Below are positions 46,782 through 56,061 of a stretch of 64,000 bases of DNA, piece after piece (position 1 is the first letter of the stretch; each line of letters begins with the position of its first letter). The notes under the pieces were generated by a model, which made no database searches, had not been told where the DNA came from, and saw only the letters and a list, made by a program, of their open reading frames with translations. The DNA is taken from positions 1-64,000 of the forward strand of contig JBFXED010000001.1 of NCBI GenBank assembly GCA_050180485.1, read 5' to 3'. A program made the translations under genes and the position numbers. The stretch comes from CADEGL01 sp050180485 (GTDB taxonomy: Bacteria > Pseudomonadota > Alphaproteobacteria > CADEGL01).

Positions 46782-48449
46782 ATGGCCGGCGGGGGGGAGG
46801 CCAAGCCGCGCGCGCGGAAACGCGCGCTAGGCTCGCCGATCACGCGCCGCATCCTGGCGGTCAATGTCTTCGCGCTGGCCACCCTGTTCGGCGGCGTCTT
46901 CTATCTCAATGACTACGAATCCCGCTTGGTCGACGCCGAGCTGCAGGCGTTGCGCCGGCAGGGCGACATCATCGCCATCGCGCTGGCCGAGGGCATGACC
47001 TCGGTTCCCCTCGCCACCGACGACGATGAAGGCGGCTCCAGCGTCGAATATGTCCGCTTCGATCCGCCCATCGTGCGCACCATCCTGCGTCGCGCGGTCG
47101 CCGAGACGCGCACCCGCGCCCGGCTGTTCGCGCCGACGGGCGAGCTTCTGGTCGACAGCCAGACGCTCGGTCCCGGCTCCGTCGTGCGCCTGGAGGAACT
47201 GCCGCCGCCGCGCACGGAATATCCCCTGGTCGAACGACTGTTGCGCGCCTTCGACTGGGTGGTGAACTGGGTGCCGCGACGGGAAAACCTCGAGCCCTAT
47301 CGCGAAGCCGCGGACCAAGTGGCCGACGATTATCCCGAGGTGATGCATGCCCTGGGCGGCCTCTCGGCGGGCGGCGTGCGGGGCGATCTGCGCGGCGGCA
47401 TGGTTTTGACCGCGGCCGTTCCGGTCCAGCATTACCGCAAGATCGCGGGCGCCTTGCTTCTGTCGAGCGACGGACGCTCGGTCGAGCGCGGCTTGCGCTC
47501 TGTGCGCGAGGATATCCTCAAGGTCTTCGCCGTCTCACTCACGATCACCATCCTCCTCTCATTCTATCTGGCGCGCACCATCGCACGGCCGATCCGGCGC
47601 CTGGCCTCCGCGGCAGAGCGCATCCGTTCCGGCACGACGGGTGGGCGCCAGCCGCGACCCGAATTCTCCGTCGTCCGGCATGATGAGATCGGCGAACTGG
47701 CCATGACGTTGCGCGACATGACCGACGCCTTGTGGCAGCGCATGGATGCGATCGAACGCTTCGCCGCCGACGTCTCGCACGAGATCAAGAATCCGCTCTC
47801 TTCCCTGCGCAGCGCGGTCGAGACCGCCGCGCGGGTGAAGGACCCCGAGCAGCAGCGCAAGCTGATGATGATCGTGCTGGAGGACGTGGCCCGGCTCGAC
47901 CGGCTGATCACCGACATCTCCAGCGCCTCGCGGCTGGACGCGGAGCTGTCGCGCGAGGAGACCGGGCCGGTCGATATCGACCGGCTGCTCTCGACCATGG
48001 CCGAGGTTCACTTGCAGACCCATCCCGACGGACCGCGCATGATTTACGATCGTGCCGGATCGAAGCCCATCGTGCTGGGGCTGGAAGACCGTTTGGGTCA
48101 AGTGGTGCGCAACCTGATCACGAATGCGGTGTCGTTCACGCCGGCCAGCGGCACCATCCGACTCGCCACAGCGGTGCGCGGCAAGGACGTGGAGATCACC
48201 GTCGAGGATGACGGGCCCGGCATTCCCGCCGGAAAGTTCGAGGCCATCTTCAAGCGCTTCTACAGCGAACGCCCCTCCGGCGAGAAGTTCGGCACCCATT
48301 CGGGTTTGGGACTCTCGATCTCGAAGCAAATCGTCGAAGCCCATGGCGGCGCGATCCGCGCGGAGAACCGCACCGGGCCGGATGGCGGCATTCTGGGCGC
48401 GCGCTTCGTCGTCCGTCTGCCGCTGGCTCCCGATGGCACGCCGCGCTGA
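46782..48449 (+). CDS. chvG: Sensor histidine kinase ChvG
   Basis: A 555-residue membrane sensor. Two helices (about 28-45 and 250-270) frame a large periplasmic domain, followed by HAMP, the dimerisation/phosphoacceptor helix VSHEIKNPLSSL, and ATPase boxes DDGPGIP and GLGLSISKQIVEAHGG. In other alphaproteobacteria the periplasmic regulator ExoR keeps it off; no exoR is visible here. hprK starts inside its last codons (17-base overlap). Confidence 0.92.
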   Translation: MAGGGEAKPRARKRALGSPITRRILAVNVFALATLFGGVFYLNDYESRLVDAELQALRRQGDIIAIALAEGMTSVPLATDDDEGGSSVEYVRFDPPIVRTILRRAVAETRTRARLFAPTGELLVDSQTLGPGSVVRLEELPPPRTEYPLVERLLRAFDWVVNWVPRRENLEPYREAADQVADDYPEVMHALGGLSAGGVRGDLRGGMVLTAAVPVQHYRKIAGALLLSSDGRSVERGLRSVREDILKVFAVSLTITILLSFYLARTIARPIRRLASAAERIRSGTTGGRQPRPEFSVVRHDEIGELAMTLRDMTDALWQRMDAIERFAADVSHEIKNPLSSLRSAVETAARVKDPEQQRKLMMIVLEDVARLDRLITDISSASRLDAELSREETGPVDIDRLLSTMAEVHLQTHPDGPRMIYDRAGSKPIVLGLEDRLGQVVRNLITNAVSFTPASGTIRLATAVRGKDVEITVEDDGPGIPAGKFEAIFKRFYSERPSGEKFGTHSGLGLSISKQIVEAHGGAIRAENRTGPDGGILGARFVVRLPLAPDGTPR

Positions 48450-48885
48450 ATCGCGCCAGATCCACGCCACTTCGGTGGCGATCGGCGGGATGGCCGTGCT
48501 GCTGCGCGGCCCGTCCGGCAGCGGCAAGTCCGATCTGGCGCTACGGCTGATCCAGACCGGCGCGGTCTTGGTGGCGGATGACCGCTGCGATCTTTCCGTG
48601 GTGCATGGCCGGCTGTTCGTCTCGGCGCCGCCCGCGATCCGCGGCCTGCTCGAGGTGAGGGGCCTTGGCGTCATCGCCATGCCCCACCGGGCGAAGGCGC
48701 CGGTTTCCCTAGTGGTCGATCTGGTGATGCCGCGCGCGGTGGAGCGTTTGCCGGCCGCGCGGCGCTGCCGTCTCGCAACCGTCACATTGCCTTTGCTGCG
48801 GCTAGCGCCCTTCGAAGCCTCGGCTGCGGCCAAGGTCGTGCTGGCTGTGCGCTCCGGGGGCAAAGGTGTAGTCTCCGCACGATGA
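48433..48885 (+). CDS. hprK: HPr kinase/phosphorylase, short alphaproteobacterial form
   Basis: A 150-residue protein with only the catalytic half of HprK. P-loop RGPSGSGKSDLALRLI and VADDRCDLSVV are visible, and the C-terminal DLVMPRAVERLP fits. It phosphorylates HPr on serine. The N-terminal domain of Gram-positive HprK is missing, as normal for this class. It overlaps chvG and the rapZ ATG. Confidence 0.9.
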   Translation: MARRAESRQIHATSVAIGGMAVLLRGPSGSGKSDLALRLIQTGAVLVADDRCDLSVVHGRLFVSAPPAIRGLLEVRGLGVIAMPHRAKAPVSLVVDLVMPRAVERLPAARRCRLATVTLPLLRLAPFEASAAAKVVLAVRSGGKGVVSAR

Positions 48886-49808
48886 AAGCCCTACCCGCGA
48901 CCGATCCGAACGCGGCTGGCACCGGCCGGTCCGCGGCGACGAAAAGCCGCGTCGTGCTGGTCACCGGAATGTCGGGCGCGGGCAAGTCCTCCGCCCTCAA
49001 AGCGCTTGAGGATATCGGTTACGAGGCAGTCGACAATCTGCCGCTCGCGCTTCTCGGTGGGTTGGTGCAGACGGAAGGCGAATTGCCGCGTCCACTCGCG
49101 ATCGGCGTCGACATCCGCACGCGCGACTTCGGTGTCGACAGTTTCGTCGCATGGCTGGGCTCCTTGCGCGCCAATCCGCTGATCGAGGTGAAGCTTCTGT
49201 TCGTCGATTGCGACGACGAAATCCTGCGCCGCCGTTTCACCGCGACGCGGCGACGCCACCCGATGGTGCTCGACCGTCCTGTGACCCACGGCATCGAACG
49301 GGAGCGTGCGCTGATCTCGCCCTTGCGCGGCTTTGCCGACGTGACGGTGGATACCTCTAGCTTGACGCTCGGGGCCTTGCGGGCGGTGCTCAGCGATCAT
49401 TTCGCCCTCGACGCCGAATCGTCGCTCAGCGTCGTGGTGACCTCCTTTTCCTATGGCCTGGGCCTGCCGCGCGAGGCCGACCTGGTCTTCGACGTCCGCT
49501 TCCTGACCAACCCGCATTACGAGCCGGCGCTGTCGGCGCTCTCCGGCAAGGACCCGGCGGTCGCCGCCTTCATCGAAAAGGATGCCGGTTTTTCCCAGTT
49601 TTTCAGCGACTTATGCCGCTTGATCGAGCCCCTCTTGCCCCGCTTCGATCTGGAGGGCAAAAGCTACCTGACCATTGCCGTCGGCTGTACCGGCGGGCGG
49701 CACCGTTCGGTCTTCGTGGCCGAAAAACTGGCGGCTTGGCTCGACGCGAAGGGCCAGCGGGTCGGCGTCCACCATCGCGATGTCGAACGCGCCGTCGCCC
49801 AATCCTGA
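48882..49808 (+). CDS. rapZ: RNase adapter/nucleotide-binding protein RapZ
   Basis: A 308-residue P-loop protein. Walker A is GMSGAGKSSALKAL, and the family has IGVDIRTRDF, DRPVTHGIERER and CTGGRHRSVFVAEKL, all seen. In E. coli it directs RNase E to GlmZ, tuning amino-sugar synthesis; in alphaproteobacteria it lies in this PTS cluster and its target is less clear. Starts ATGA over the hprK stop. Confidence 0.94.
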   Translation: MKALPATDPNAAGTGRSAATKSRVVLVTGMSGAGKSSALKALEDIGYEAVDNLPLALLGGLVQTEGELPRPLAIGVDIRTRDFGVDSFVAWLGSLRANPLIEVKLLFVDCDDEILRRRFTATRRRHPMVLDRPVTHGIERERALISPLRGFADVTVDTSSLTLGALRAVLSDHFALDAESSLSVVVTSFSYGLGLPREADLVFDVRFLTNPHYEPALSALSGKDPAVAAFIEKDAGFSQFFSDLCRLIEPLLPRFDLEGKSYLTIAVGCTGGRHRSVFVAEKLAAWLDAKGQRVGVHHRDVERAVAQS

Positions 49809-49833
49809 TCCTTGTGGTGAAGCGGGGTATTTC

Positions 49834-50241
49834 TTGATCGGTATCGTTTTGGTTTCCCATGGCCAGATCGCGGACGACTTTCTCGCGGTCCTCAGCCACA
49901 TCGTCGGGCCGCAGAAGCAGGTGGCCGCCGTCTGCATCGGCCCCGAAGACGACATGGAACGCCGGCGCCAGGACATCATCGACGCCGTCGAGAAGACCGA
50001 GTCGGGTGACGGCGTCGCGCTGCTGACCGACATGTTCGGGGGCACACCGTCCAACCTGGCCATCTCGATCATGAACGGCCGCAAGGTCGAGGTCATCGCC
50101 GGCATGAACCTGCCCATGCTGGTGAAACTGGCCAGCGTGCGCGAGAAGTCAGATCTGACCGCCGCCATCATCGAGGCGCAGGAAGCCGGCCGCCGCTACA
50201 TCAACGTGCCGTCACGCCTTTTGTGCGGGGCCAAGCAATGA
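49834..50241 (+). CDS. PTS EIIA-mannose-type regulatory protein
   Basis: A 135-residue EIIA domain of the mannose family. The phosphorylated histidine is H9 in VLVSHGQIADDF, and the LTDMFGGTPSNLAIS loop is the family signature. No EIIB or EIIC is nearby, so it probably regulates rather than transports. The start is TTG (49834) with GCGGGG upstream; the other in-frame starts lie inside rapZ. The stop overlaps the ptsH start (ATGA). Confidence 0.9.
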   Translation: MIGIVLVSHGQIADDFLAVLSHIVGPQKQVAAVCIGPEDDMERRRQDIIDAVEKTESGDGVALLTDMFGGTPSNLAISIMNGRKVEVIAGMNLPMLVKLASVREKSDLTAAIIEAQEAGRRYINVPSRLLCGAKQ

Positions 50242-50525
50242 ATGCCGAGGCGGCTGTCGAGATCGCACGGCGTGTGACCATCGTCAATCGCCGCGGCCTG
50301 CATGCGCGCGCGGCAGCAAAGCTGGTCGAGTGCGCACGCAAGTTCGAGGCCGCGATCACCGTCTCGCGCGACGGCAACGTCGTGTCGGCCCTGTCCATCA
50401 TGGGTTTGATGACGCTCGGCGCCTCCCCGGGCGTGACGCTGGATGTACGCGCGAAGGGGCGTGATGCGTCCGCCGCCCTTGACGCCGTGGCCGCTCTGTT
50501 CGCGGCCAAGTTCAATGAAGACTAG
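50238..50525 (+). CDS. ptsH: Phosphocarrier HPr
   Basis: A 95-residue HPr. The phosphocarrier histidine is H22 in NRRGLHARAA, and the regulatory serine is S53 in SALSIMGLMTL, the target of HprK, so both the EI and the kinase input are kept. It passes phosphate from EI to EIIA and is a common signal protein in alphaproteobacteria. It overlaps the EI start by 11 bases. Confidence 0.95.
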   Translation: MNAEAAVEIARRVTIVNRRGLHARAAAKLVECARKFEAAITVSRDGNVVSALSIMGLMTLGASPGVTLDVRAKGRDASAALDAVAALFAAKFNED

Positions 50526-52314
50526 GCCTCCGGCCAAGCGGCCGCGGCGCGCCGTCAAGCGGCGCGAGGGTCCCGTCGCGCTGGATGGGCTGGGCGTTTC
50601 GCCGGGCATCGCGATCGGGCCGGCCCATGTCAGCGCTGGCGGCCGCGCCGAGGTGCGCGAGTATCAGGTGCCGGCCGGCGAGGTGGAGGCCGAGCGCGCG
50701 CGGTTCGCGGCTGCGGTCGCCAGGGCCTCGCACCAGATCACCAAGATCAAGGGCAAGATCTCGACCCTGCCGCCTGCGGCGGTGGAGGAGCTGGGCTATC
50801 TGCTCGACGCCCACCTGCAGATGCTGGCTGATTCGCGCCTGGTGCGCGGTGTGGACGAAAAGATCGCCACCGACCGCGTCAACGCCGAAGCCGCGGTGCA
50901 GGCCGCTATCCATGACATTACGCGCGGCTTCGATTCCGTCGACGACGTCTATCTGGCCGGCCGCGCGCGCGACATCCGCGATGTGGGCGACCGGTTGATC
51001 CGCAACCTGACCAAGACGCCCTACCATGCCTTCTCCGTCCTGCCTGAGGGCAGCATCGTGATCGCGGAGGATCTGACGCCAGCCGACACGGCGCTGCTCG
51101 ATCCGCGCCGGATCGGCGGCTTCGCGACCGCGCTCGGTGGTACCGACGGGCACACGGCCATCATGGCGCGGTCGCTGGGCTTGCCCGCCGTCCTTGGCGT
51201 GCACGGGCTCGTGGCGTCCATCCGCACAGGCGACACGGTCGTGATAGACGGGGCCGCGGGCCGCGTCGTCGCCAATCCGACGCCCGCGACACTCGCCGCC
51301 TACGAGCGCCGGCGCGAAGAACTGACCCAGGAGCGGCGCCAGCTCGCGCGCCTCAAGAATCTCCCCGCCGTCACGCGCGATGGCACCGAGGTTCGCCTGC
51401 AGGCCAATCTGGAGCTGCCGCGCGAGTTGGACGCCGCGCTCGAGGCGGGTGCCAGCGGCATCGGCCTGCTGCGCACCGAGTTCCTCTTCATGAACCGCGA
51501 GGAGCTGCCGGATGAGGAAGAGCAGTATCGCGGTCTTCTCTCCATCATCGCTGGCATGGCGGGTAAGCCCGCCACCATCCGCACCTTGGACCTCGGTGGC
51601 GAGAAGCTGGCCAGCTCGCCCGACATTCCCGTGTCCCAAGGCAACAATCCGGCGCTCGGCCTGCGCGCGATCCGCCTGACGCTCAAGGCGCCGAAGCTTC
51701 TGGAGACCCAACTCGCCGCCATCCTGCGGGCGGGCGCGCACGGACCCGTGCGCATCCTGCTGCCCATGGTCTCGACCGTGTCGGAAGTACGCCAGGTGCG
51801 CGAGACCATGATGAAGGCCGCGCGCCGGCTGGTGCGCAAGCACGTCGCCATCGCCGATCCTCTGCCCCCGCTCGGCGTTATGATCGAGCTGCCGGGCGCC
51901 GCGCTGACTGCGGACGCGCTCGCGCGCGCCTGCGATTTTTTCGCCATCGGCACCAATGACCTGACCATGTACACGCTGGCCATCGATCGGGCGGACGACA
52001 GCGTGGCGCATCTTTACAACCCGCTGCATCCAGCCGTGCTGCGCCTGATCCAATTCGCGACCGAAGCCGCCTTGCGCGCGCGCATCCCGGTCAGCGTCTG
52101 CGGCGAAATGGCCGGCGATCCGCGCTATGCCTCGCTTCTACTCGGGCTTGGCATCCGTGATCTTTCGATGAACGCCGGCAGTCTCTTGCGCGTGAAGCAG
52201 CGTGTGCGCAGCGTGGACATCTTGGCCGCGACCCAGCGCGCGCGCCTGATCATGGATCAGTGGGATTCAGGCCGTATCACGGCCCTTTTGGACGACTTCA
52301 ACGCCCTGGCCTGA
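50515..52314 (+). CDS. ptsI: PTS enzyme I
   Basis: A 599-residue enzyme I: N-terminal HPr/His domain with the active histidine H213 in TDGHTAIMARSLGLPAV, and a C-terminal PEP-binding barrel with GIGLLRTEFLFMNR, LPMVSTVSEV, FAIGTNDLTMY and the cysteine in SVCGEMAGDP. There is no GAF domain, so it is EI rather than the nitrogen-PTS EI (PtsP). The first 19 residues are very basic. It starts inside ptsH. Confidence 0.93.
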   Translation: MKTRPPAKRPRRAVKRREGPVALDGLGVSPGIAIGPAHVSAGGRAEVREYQVPAGEVEAERARFAAAVARASHQITKIKGKISTLPPAAVEELGYLLDAHLQMLADSRLVRGVDEKIATDRVNAEAAVQAAIHDITRGFDSVDDVYLAGRARDIRDVGDRLIRNLTKTPYHAFSVLPEGSIVIAEDLTPADTALLDPRRIGGFATALGGTDGHTAIMARSLGLPAVLGVHGLVASIRTGDTVVIDGAAGRVVANPTPATLAAYERRREELTQERRQLARLKNLPAVTRDGTEVRLQANLELPRELDAALEAGASGIGLLRTEFLFMNREELPDEEEQYRGLLSIIAGMAGKPATIRTLDLGGEKLASSPDIPVSQGNNPALGLRAIRLTLKAPKLLETQLAAILRAGAHGPVRILLPMVSTVSEVRQVRETMMKAARRLVRKHVAIADPLPPLGVMIELPGAALTADALARACDFFAIGTNDLTMYTLAIDRADDSVAHLYNPLHPAVLRLIQFATEAALRARIPVSVCGEMAGDPRYASLLLGLGIRDLSMNAGSLLRVKQRVRSVDILAATQRARLIMDQWDSGRITALLDDFNALA

Positions 52315-52441
52315 ACCCGTTCCGGCGCCTTCTTGGGTTGCCCCCGGAAGATGGGGCTGGTATACGGCCCCGCGGTCCCGCGCGGCCCGTTTGCCGCCCC
52401 GTCGCGACCCCCACGCAGAATTGACCCGCTGGAGCTGAAAC
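52315..52441 (+). promoter_or_regulatory. Leader of ahcY, no known riboswitch seen
   Basis: A 127-base GC-rich spacer with several C- and G-runs. I looked for the SAH and SAM/SAH riboswitch cores (AGGAGCG-type and other conserved loops) and found none. GGAG lies 8 bases before the ATG of ahcY. Confidence 0.35.
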
Positions 52442-53737
52442 ATGGCAGCCACGAAGGATTACAAGGTCGCGGACATCGGACTGGCCGATCTAGGCCGCCG
52501 CCAGATCGAACTGGCCGAAACCGAGATGCCCGGCCTGATGGCGCTGCGGGAAGAGTATGGCAAGTCGAAGCCGCTCAAGGGCGCCCGCGTCACCGGCTGC
52601 CTGCACATGACGATCGAGACGGCGGTCCTGATCGAGACGCTGACGGCGCTGGGCGCCGAGGTGCGCTGGAGTTCGTGCAACATCTTCTCGACCCAAGACC
52701 AGGCCGCGGCGGCCGTCGCGGCCAAGGGCGTGCCCGTGTTCGCCTGGAAGGGCGAGACGGAAGAGGAATATTGGTGGTGCGTCGAGCAGACCATCAAGGG
52801 GCCGAACGGCTGGACGCCCAACCTGCTGTTGGACGACGGTGGCGACCTTACCGTTCTCATGCATCAGAAATATTCCGACCTGATGAAGGGCGTGCGCGGC
52901 GTCTCGGAGGAGACGACCACGGGCGTGCACCGTCTTTACGAGATGGCCAAGAAAGGCGAGCTTCAGGTGCCCGCCATCAACGTCAACGATTCGGTCACCA
53001 AGTCGAAGTTCGACAATCTCTACGGCTGCCGCGAAAGCCTGCTTGACGGCATCAAGCGTGCGACCGATGTGATGATCGCGGGCAAGGTCGCGGTCGTGTG
53101 CGGTTATGGCGACGTAGGCAAAGGCAGCGCCGAAGCGCTGAAGGCCCTGGGCGCGCGCGTGATCGTGACCGAGATCGATCCGATCTGCGCGCTGCAGGCC
53201 GCGATGGAAGGCTTCGAGGTCCGTACGGTCGAGGAAGTCGCCGATCAGGCGGACATCTTCGTCACCGCCACCGGTTGCTCGGACATCATCACGATCGAGC
53301 ACATGCGGAAGATGAAAGACCGCGCCATCCTCTGCAACATCGGCCACTTCGATACCGAGATCCAGGTCGCCGCGTTGCGAAACCTGGAATGGCGCGAGAT
53401 AAAGCCGCAAGTTGACGAGATCAAGTTCCCCGACGGCAAGCGCATCATTCTGTTGGCCCAGGGTCGTCTTGTGAATCTGGGCTGCGCCACCGGTCACCCC
53501 AGCTTCGTGATGAGCGCGTCCTTCACCAATCAGGTGCTGGCCCAGATCGAGCTATGGACCAACGGGTCCAAGTACGAGCGCAAGGTCTACGTCCTGCCCA
53601 AGGCGCTGGACGAGAAAGTGGCCGCACTGCACTTGAAGAAGCTGGGCATCAGCCTGACCACCCTGTCCAAGGAGCAGGCCGACTATCTCGGCGTTTCGAC
53701 CAAGGGGCCGTTCAAGCCGGAGCACTATCGCTACTGA
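52442..53737 (+). CDS. ahcY: S-adenosylhomocysteine hydrolase
   Basis: A 431-residue enzyme that splits S-adenosylhomocysteine to adenosine and homocysteine in the methyl cycle. NAD-binding GYGDVGKGSA, GCLHMTIETAVLIETL, SSCNIFSTQDQAAAA and the lysine-rich C-terminal end KKLGISLTTLSKEQADYLGV...PEHYRY are typical. It closes the PTS block, as in many rhizobia-type genomes, and is followed by tsaE. Confidence 0.97.
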   Translation: MAATKDYKVADIGLADLGRRQIELAETEMPGLMALREEYGKSKPLKGARVTGCLHMTIETAVLIETLTALGAEVRWSSCNIFSTQDQAAAAVAAKGVPVFAWKGETEEEYWWCVEQTIKGPNGWTPNLLLDDGGDLTVLMHQKYSDLMKGVRGVSEETTTGVHRLYEMAKKGELQVPAINVNDSVTKSKFDNLYGCRESLLDGIKRATDVMIAGKVAVVCGYGDVGKGSAEALKALGARVIVTEIDPICALQAAMEGFEVRTVEEVADQADIFVTATGCSDIITIEHMRKMKDRAILCNIGHFDTEIQVAALRNLEWREIKPQVDEIKFPDGKRIILLAQGRLVNLGCATGHPSFVMSASFTNQVLAQIELWTNGSKYERKVYVLPKALDEKVAALHLKKLGISLTTLSKEQADYLGVSTKGPFKPEHYRY

Positions 53738-53808
53738 CGGACTGCGCGACCGGCCGCCCTTGACACGATTCGTCGGGGGCGGAAGATGAACGCCGCACCG
53801 TGCGCCGC

Positions 53809-54354
53809 ATGACCGACCGCCTCGATTCGACCACCCCGTCGGCGCCCGCGACGCGGGGAGCGCCCATGGCGACCAGCGGTCACGCGCCGCGAAGATACGA
53901 ACTCTGCTTGGCCGATAGCGCCGCGACCGACCGGTTGGCGGCCGCCGTGGCCGCGTTGGCGCGTCCGGGCGATGTCATCCTGCTCAAGGGCGATCTCGGC
54001 ACGGGGAAGACGCGCTTCGCGCGCGGCTTCATCGCGGCACGCGCGGGCCACGCACTCGACGTGCCCAGCCCGACCTTCACCCTGGTCCAGACCTACGAGC
54101 TTCCGGGCGGCGCTGTCTGGCATTTCGATCTTTATCGCCTGGAACGGCCGCAGGACGCGGCCGAACTGGGCCTCGACGAAGCCTTCGCCGATGGGATCAG
54201 TCTGGTGGAATGGCCGGACCGGCTAGGCGGTGCTATGCCCGCAGATCGTTTGGAGATCGCGCTCGCATACGGCGACGCGCCGGAAGAACGGCGGGTGACG
54301 TTGTCGGGATTCGGGCGCTGGGCGGATCTTCTTCCGCGCATATCCCATGCGTGA
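53809..54354 (+). CDS. tsaE: tRNA threonylcarbamoyladenosine ATPase TsaE
   Basis: A 181-residue ATPase that with TsaB and TsaD makes t6A on tRNA. The first 30 residues are a variable extension; the P-loop is KGDLGTGKTRFARG, followed by SPTFTLVQTYE, HFDLYRL and LVEWPDR, the family core. The start is chosen at ATG 53809; a GTG at 53800 is possible. It overlaps amgK by 8 bases. Confidence 0.9.
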   Translation: MTDRLDSTTPSAPATRGAPMATSGHAPRRYELCLADSAATDRLAAAVAALARPGDVILLKGDLGTGKTRFARGFIAARAGHALDVPSPTFTLVQTYELPGGAVWHFDLYRLERPQDAAELGLDEAFADGISLVEWPDRLGGAMPADRLEIALAYGDAPEERRVTLSGFGRWADLLPRISHA

Positions 54355-55342
54355 GGCCGCGATCGACGCGTTCCTGACGAGTGCGGGCTGGGACACCGCG
54401 CGACGGGAGAAGCTGCCGGGCGATGCGTCGTTCCGGCGTTATGTGCGGCTCTATCTGCCGGAAGGCAGCGCCATGCTGATGGACGCGCCGCCTGCGCACG
54501 AGGACGTGCGCCCCTTCGCACGCGTCGCGCGCCACTTGGCATCCATGGGCTACAGCGCGCCGCGGCTTCTGGCCGAGGATGAAGACGCGGGTTTTCTGCT
54601 TCTGGAAGACCTGGGTAACGCAACCTACACGCGCGAACTGGCGCGTGGCGCCGACGAACGCGCGCTTTACACTATGGCGGTTGATCTTCTGATCGACCTC
54701 CATCGCCGCACGGATGCCGTGGCGCGCGGCATTCCGCCCTATGACGATGCCCGGCTCCTGGAGGAAGTCACGCTTCTGATCGATTGGTACATGCCTGCCG
54801 TCACGGGCACGCCCGTGTCCGACGATATGCGCGAATCGTATTTGGTCGCTTGGCACGCGGTGTTGCCGCTCGCGCGTCGTATTCCGGACACGCTGGTCTT
54901 GCGCGATTACCACGTCGACAATCTGATGGTCGTCGCCGGCCGTGCCGGGCTTGCGGCCTGCGGCTTGCTCGACTTCCAGGACGCCGTGATCGGGCCGGCC
55001 TCCTACGACCTGGTTTCGCTGCTGGAGGATGCGCGCCGCGATCTAGCCCCTGGCTTGGCCGATGAAATGCTTGCGCGTTATTTCGCTGCATTCCCGAAGC
55101 TCGACCATGATGCGTTCCGCGCATCCTACGGGATTCTGGGCGCGCAACGGAATGCCAAGATCATTGGCATCTTCACCCGTCTGTGCCGGCGCGACGGCAA
55201 GCCGCGTTACTTGGCCCATATCCCGCGCGTCTGGCGCCTGCTGGAAGGCGATTTGGCGCATCCGGCACTCGCGCCCGTGCGTGCGTGGTTCGACCGGCAT
55301 CTGCCGCCGGGGCGCCGCATCGTGCCCGCGGCGTCGACCTGA
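54347..55342 (+). CDS. amgK: N-acetylmuramate/N-acetylglucosamine kinase AmgK
   Basis: A 331-residue aminoglycoside-phosphotransferase-fold kinase. Kinase motifs: FRRYVRLYLP (ATP-site strand), HVDNLMVVAG (catalytic loop; RDYHVDNL) and LLDFQDAVIGPASYDLVSLLEDAR (metal site). In Pseudomonas it phosphorylates MurNAc so that it can re-enter peptidoglycan synthesis without going through MurB. The partner MurU follows, its start overlapping the stop (TGATG). Confidence 0.9.
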   Translation: MREAAIDAFLTSAGWDTARREKLPGDASFRRYVRLYLPEGSAMLMDAPPAHEDVRPFARVARHLASMGYSAPRLLAEDEDAGFLLLEDLGNATYTRELARGADERALYTMAVDLLIDLHRRTDAVARGIPPYDDARLLEEVTLLIDWYMPAVTGTPVSDDMRESYLVAWHAVLPLARRIPDTLVLRDYHVDNLMVVAGRAGLAACGLLDFQDAVIGPASYDLVSLLEDARRDLAPGLADEMLARYFAAFPKLDHDAFRASYGILGAQRNAKIIGIFTRLCRRDGKPRYLAHIPRVWRLLEGDLAHPALAPVRAWFDRHLPPGRRIVPAAST

Positions 55343-56061
55343 TGGCGGCGCGGATCGAACGCGCCATGGTCTTGGCCGCGGGCCGCGGTGTGCGTTTGGG
55401 TCCTTTGACCGACCATCTGCCGAAGCCGCTGGTTCCCGTCGGGGGCATCGCCATGCTGGACCGGGCGCTCGATGCGCTGGCGCGCGCCGGCGTGTCGCTG
55501 GCGGTGGTGAACGTCCATCACCTGGCCGCGCAGATCGAAGCGCGTCTGGCCACACGCGAGAAACCCTCAATCCGCATTTCGCGTGAGGAGGAATTGCTGG
55601 AAACGGGCGGCGGCATCGCCAAGGCGATTTCCCATTTCGGTGCCGAGCCATTCTTCGTCGGCAACGCCGATATCGTCTGGCTGGATGGCCGGACGCCCGC
55701 GCTCGCGCGCCTGGCCGAAGCATGGGACGACGGTTGCATGGATGCGCTTCTGCTGCTCCAGCCGGTCGGGCGCGCCATCGGCTATGACGGCGCGGGGGAT
55801 TTTGCGCTGGCTGACGGTGGACGGCTCGAGCGCCGGGGCAGTGCATCGTCGGCGCCCTTCGTGTTCGCGGGCGTCCAAATCCTGCATCCACGCCTTTTCG
55901 CCGGCGCGCCGGCGGGCGCGTTCTCGCTCAACCTGCTCTATGACCGCGCGCGTCAGGCGGGGCGCCTGTTCGGCTTGGCGCATGACGGCGGCTGGCTCCA
56001 TGTCGGCACCATGGATGGGCTGGCGGCGGCGGAGCGCGCCCTGGCCGGCAAGATCGGATGA
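55342..56061 (+). CDS. murU: N-acetylmuramate-1-phosphate uridylyltransferase MurU
   Basis: A 239-residue nucleotidyltransferase. The nucleotide loop is MVLAAGRGVRLGPLTDHLPKPLVPVGG, and FVGNADIVWLDG has the metal-binding aspartate. It makes UDP-MurNAc from MurNAc-1-P, the step after AmgK. The open frame upstream runs inside amgK. It overlaps addB by 4 bases. Confidence 0.9.
   Translation: MAARIERAMVLAAGRGVRLGPLTDHLPKPLVPVGGIAMLDRALDALARAGVSLAVVNVHHLAAQIEARLATREKPSIRISREEELLETGGGIAKAISHFGAEPFFVGNADIVWLDGRTPALARLAEAWDDGCMDALLLLQPVGRAIGYDGAGDFALADGGRLERRGSASSAPFVFAGVQILHPRLFAGAPAGAFSLNLLYDRARQAGRLFGLAHDGGWLHVGTMDGLAAAERALAGKIG

Noticed and set aside
52315..52441. S-adenosylhomocysteine riboswitch before ahcY
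   Set aside because: The conserved core of known SAH and SAM/SAH riboswitches could not be found.
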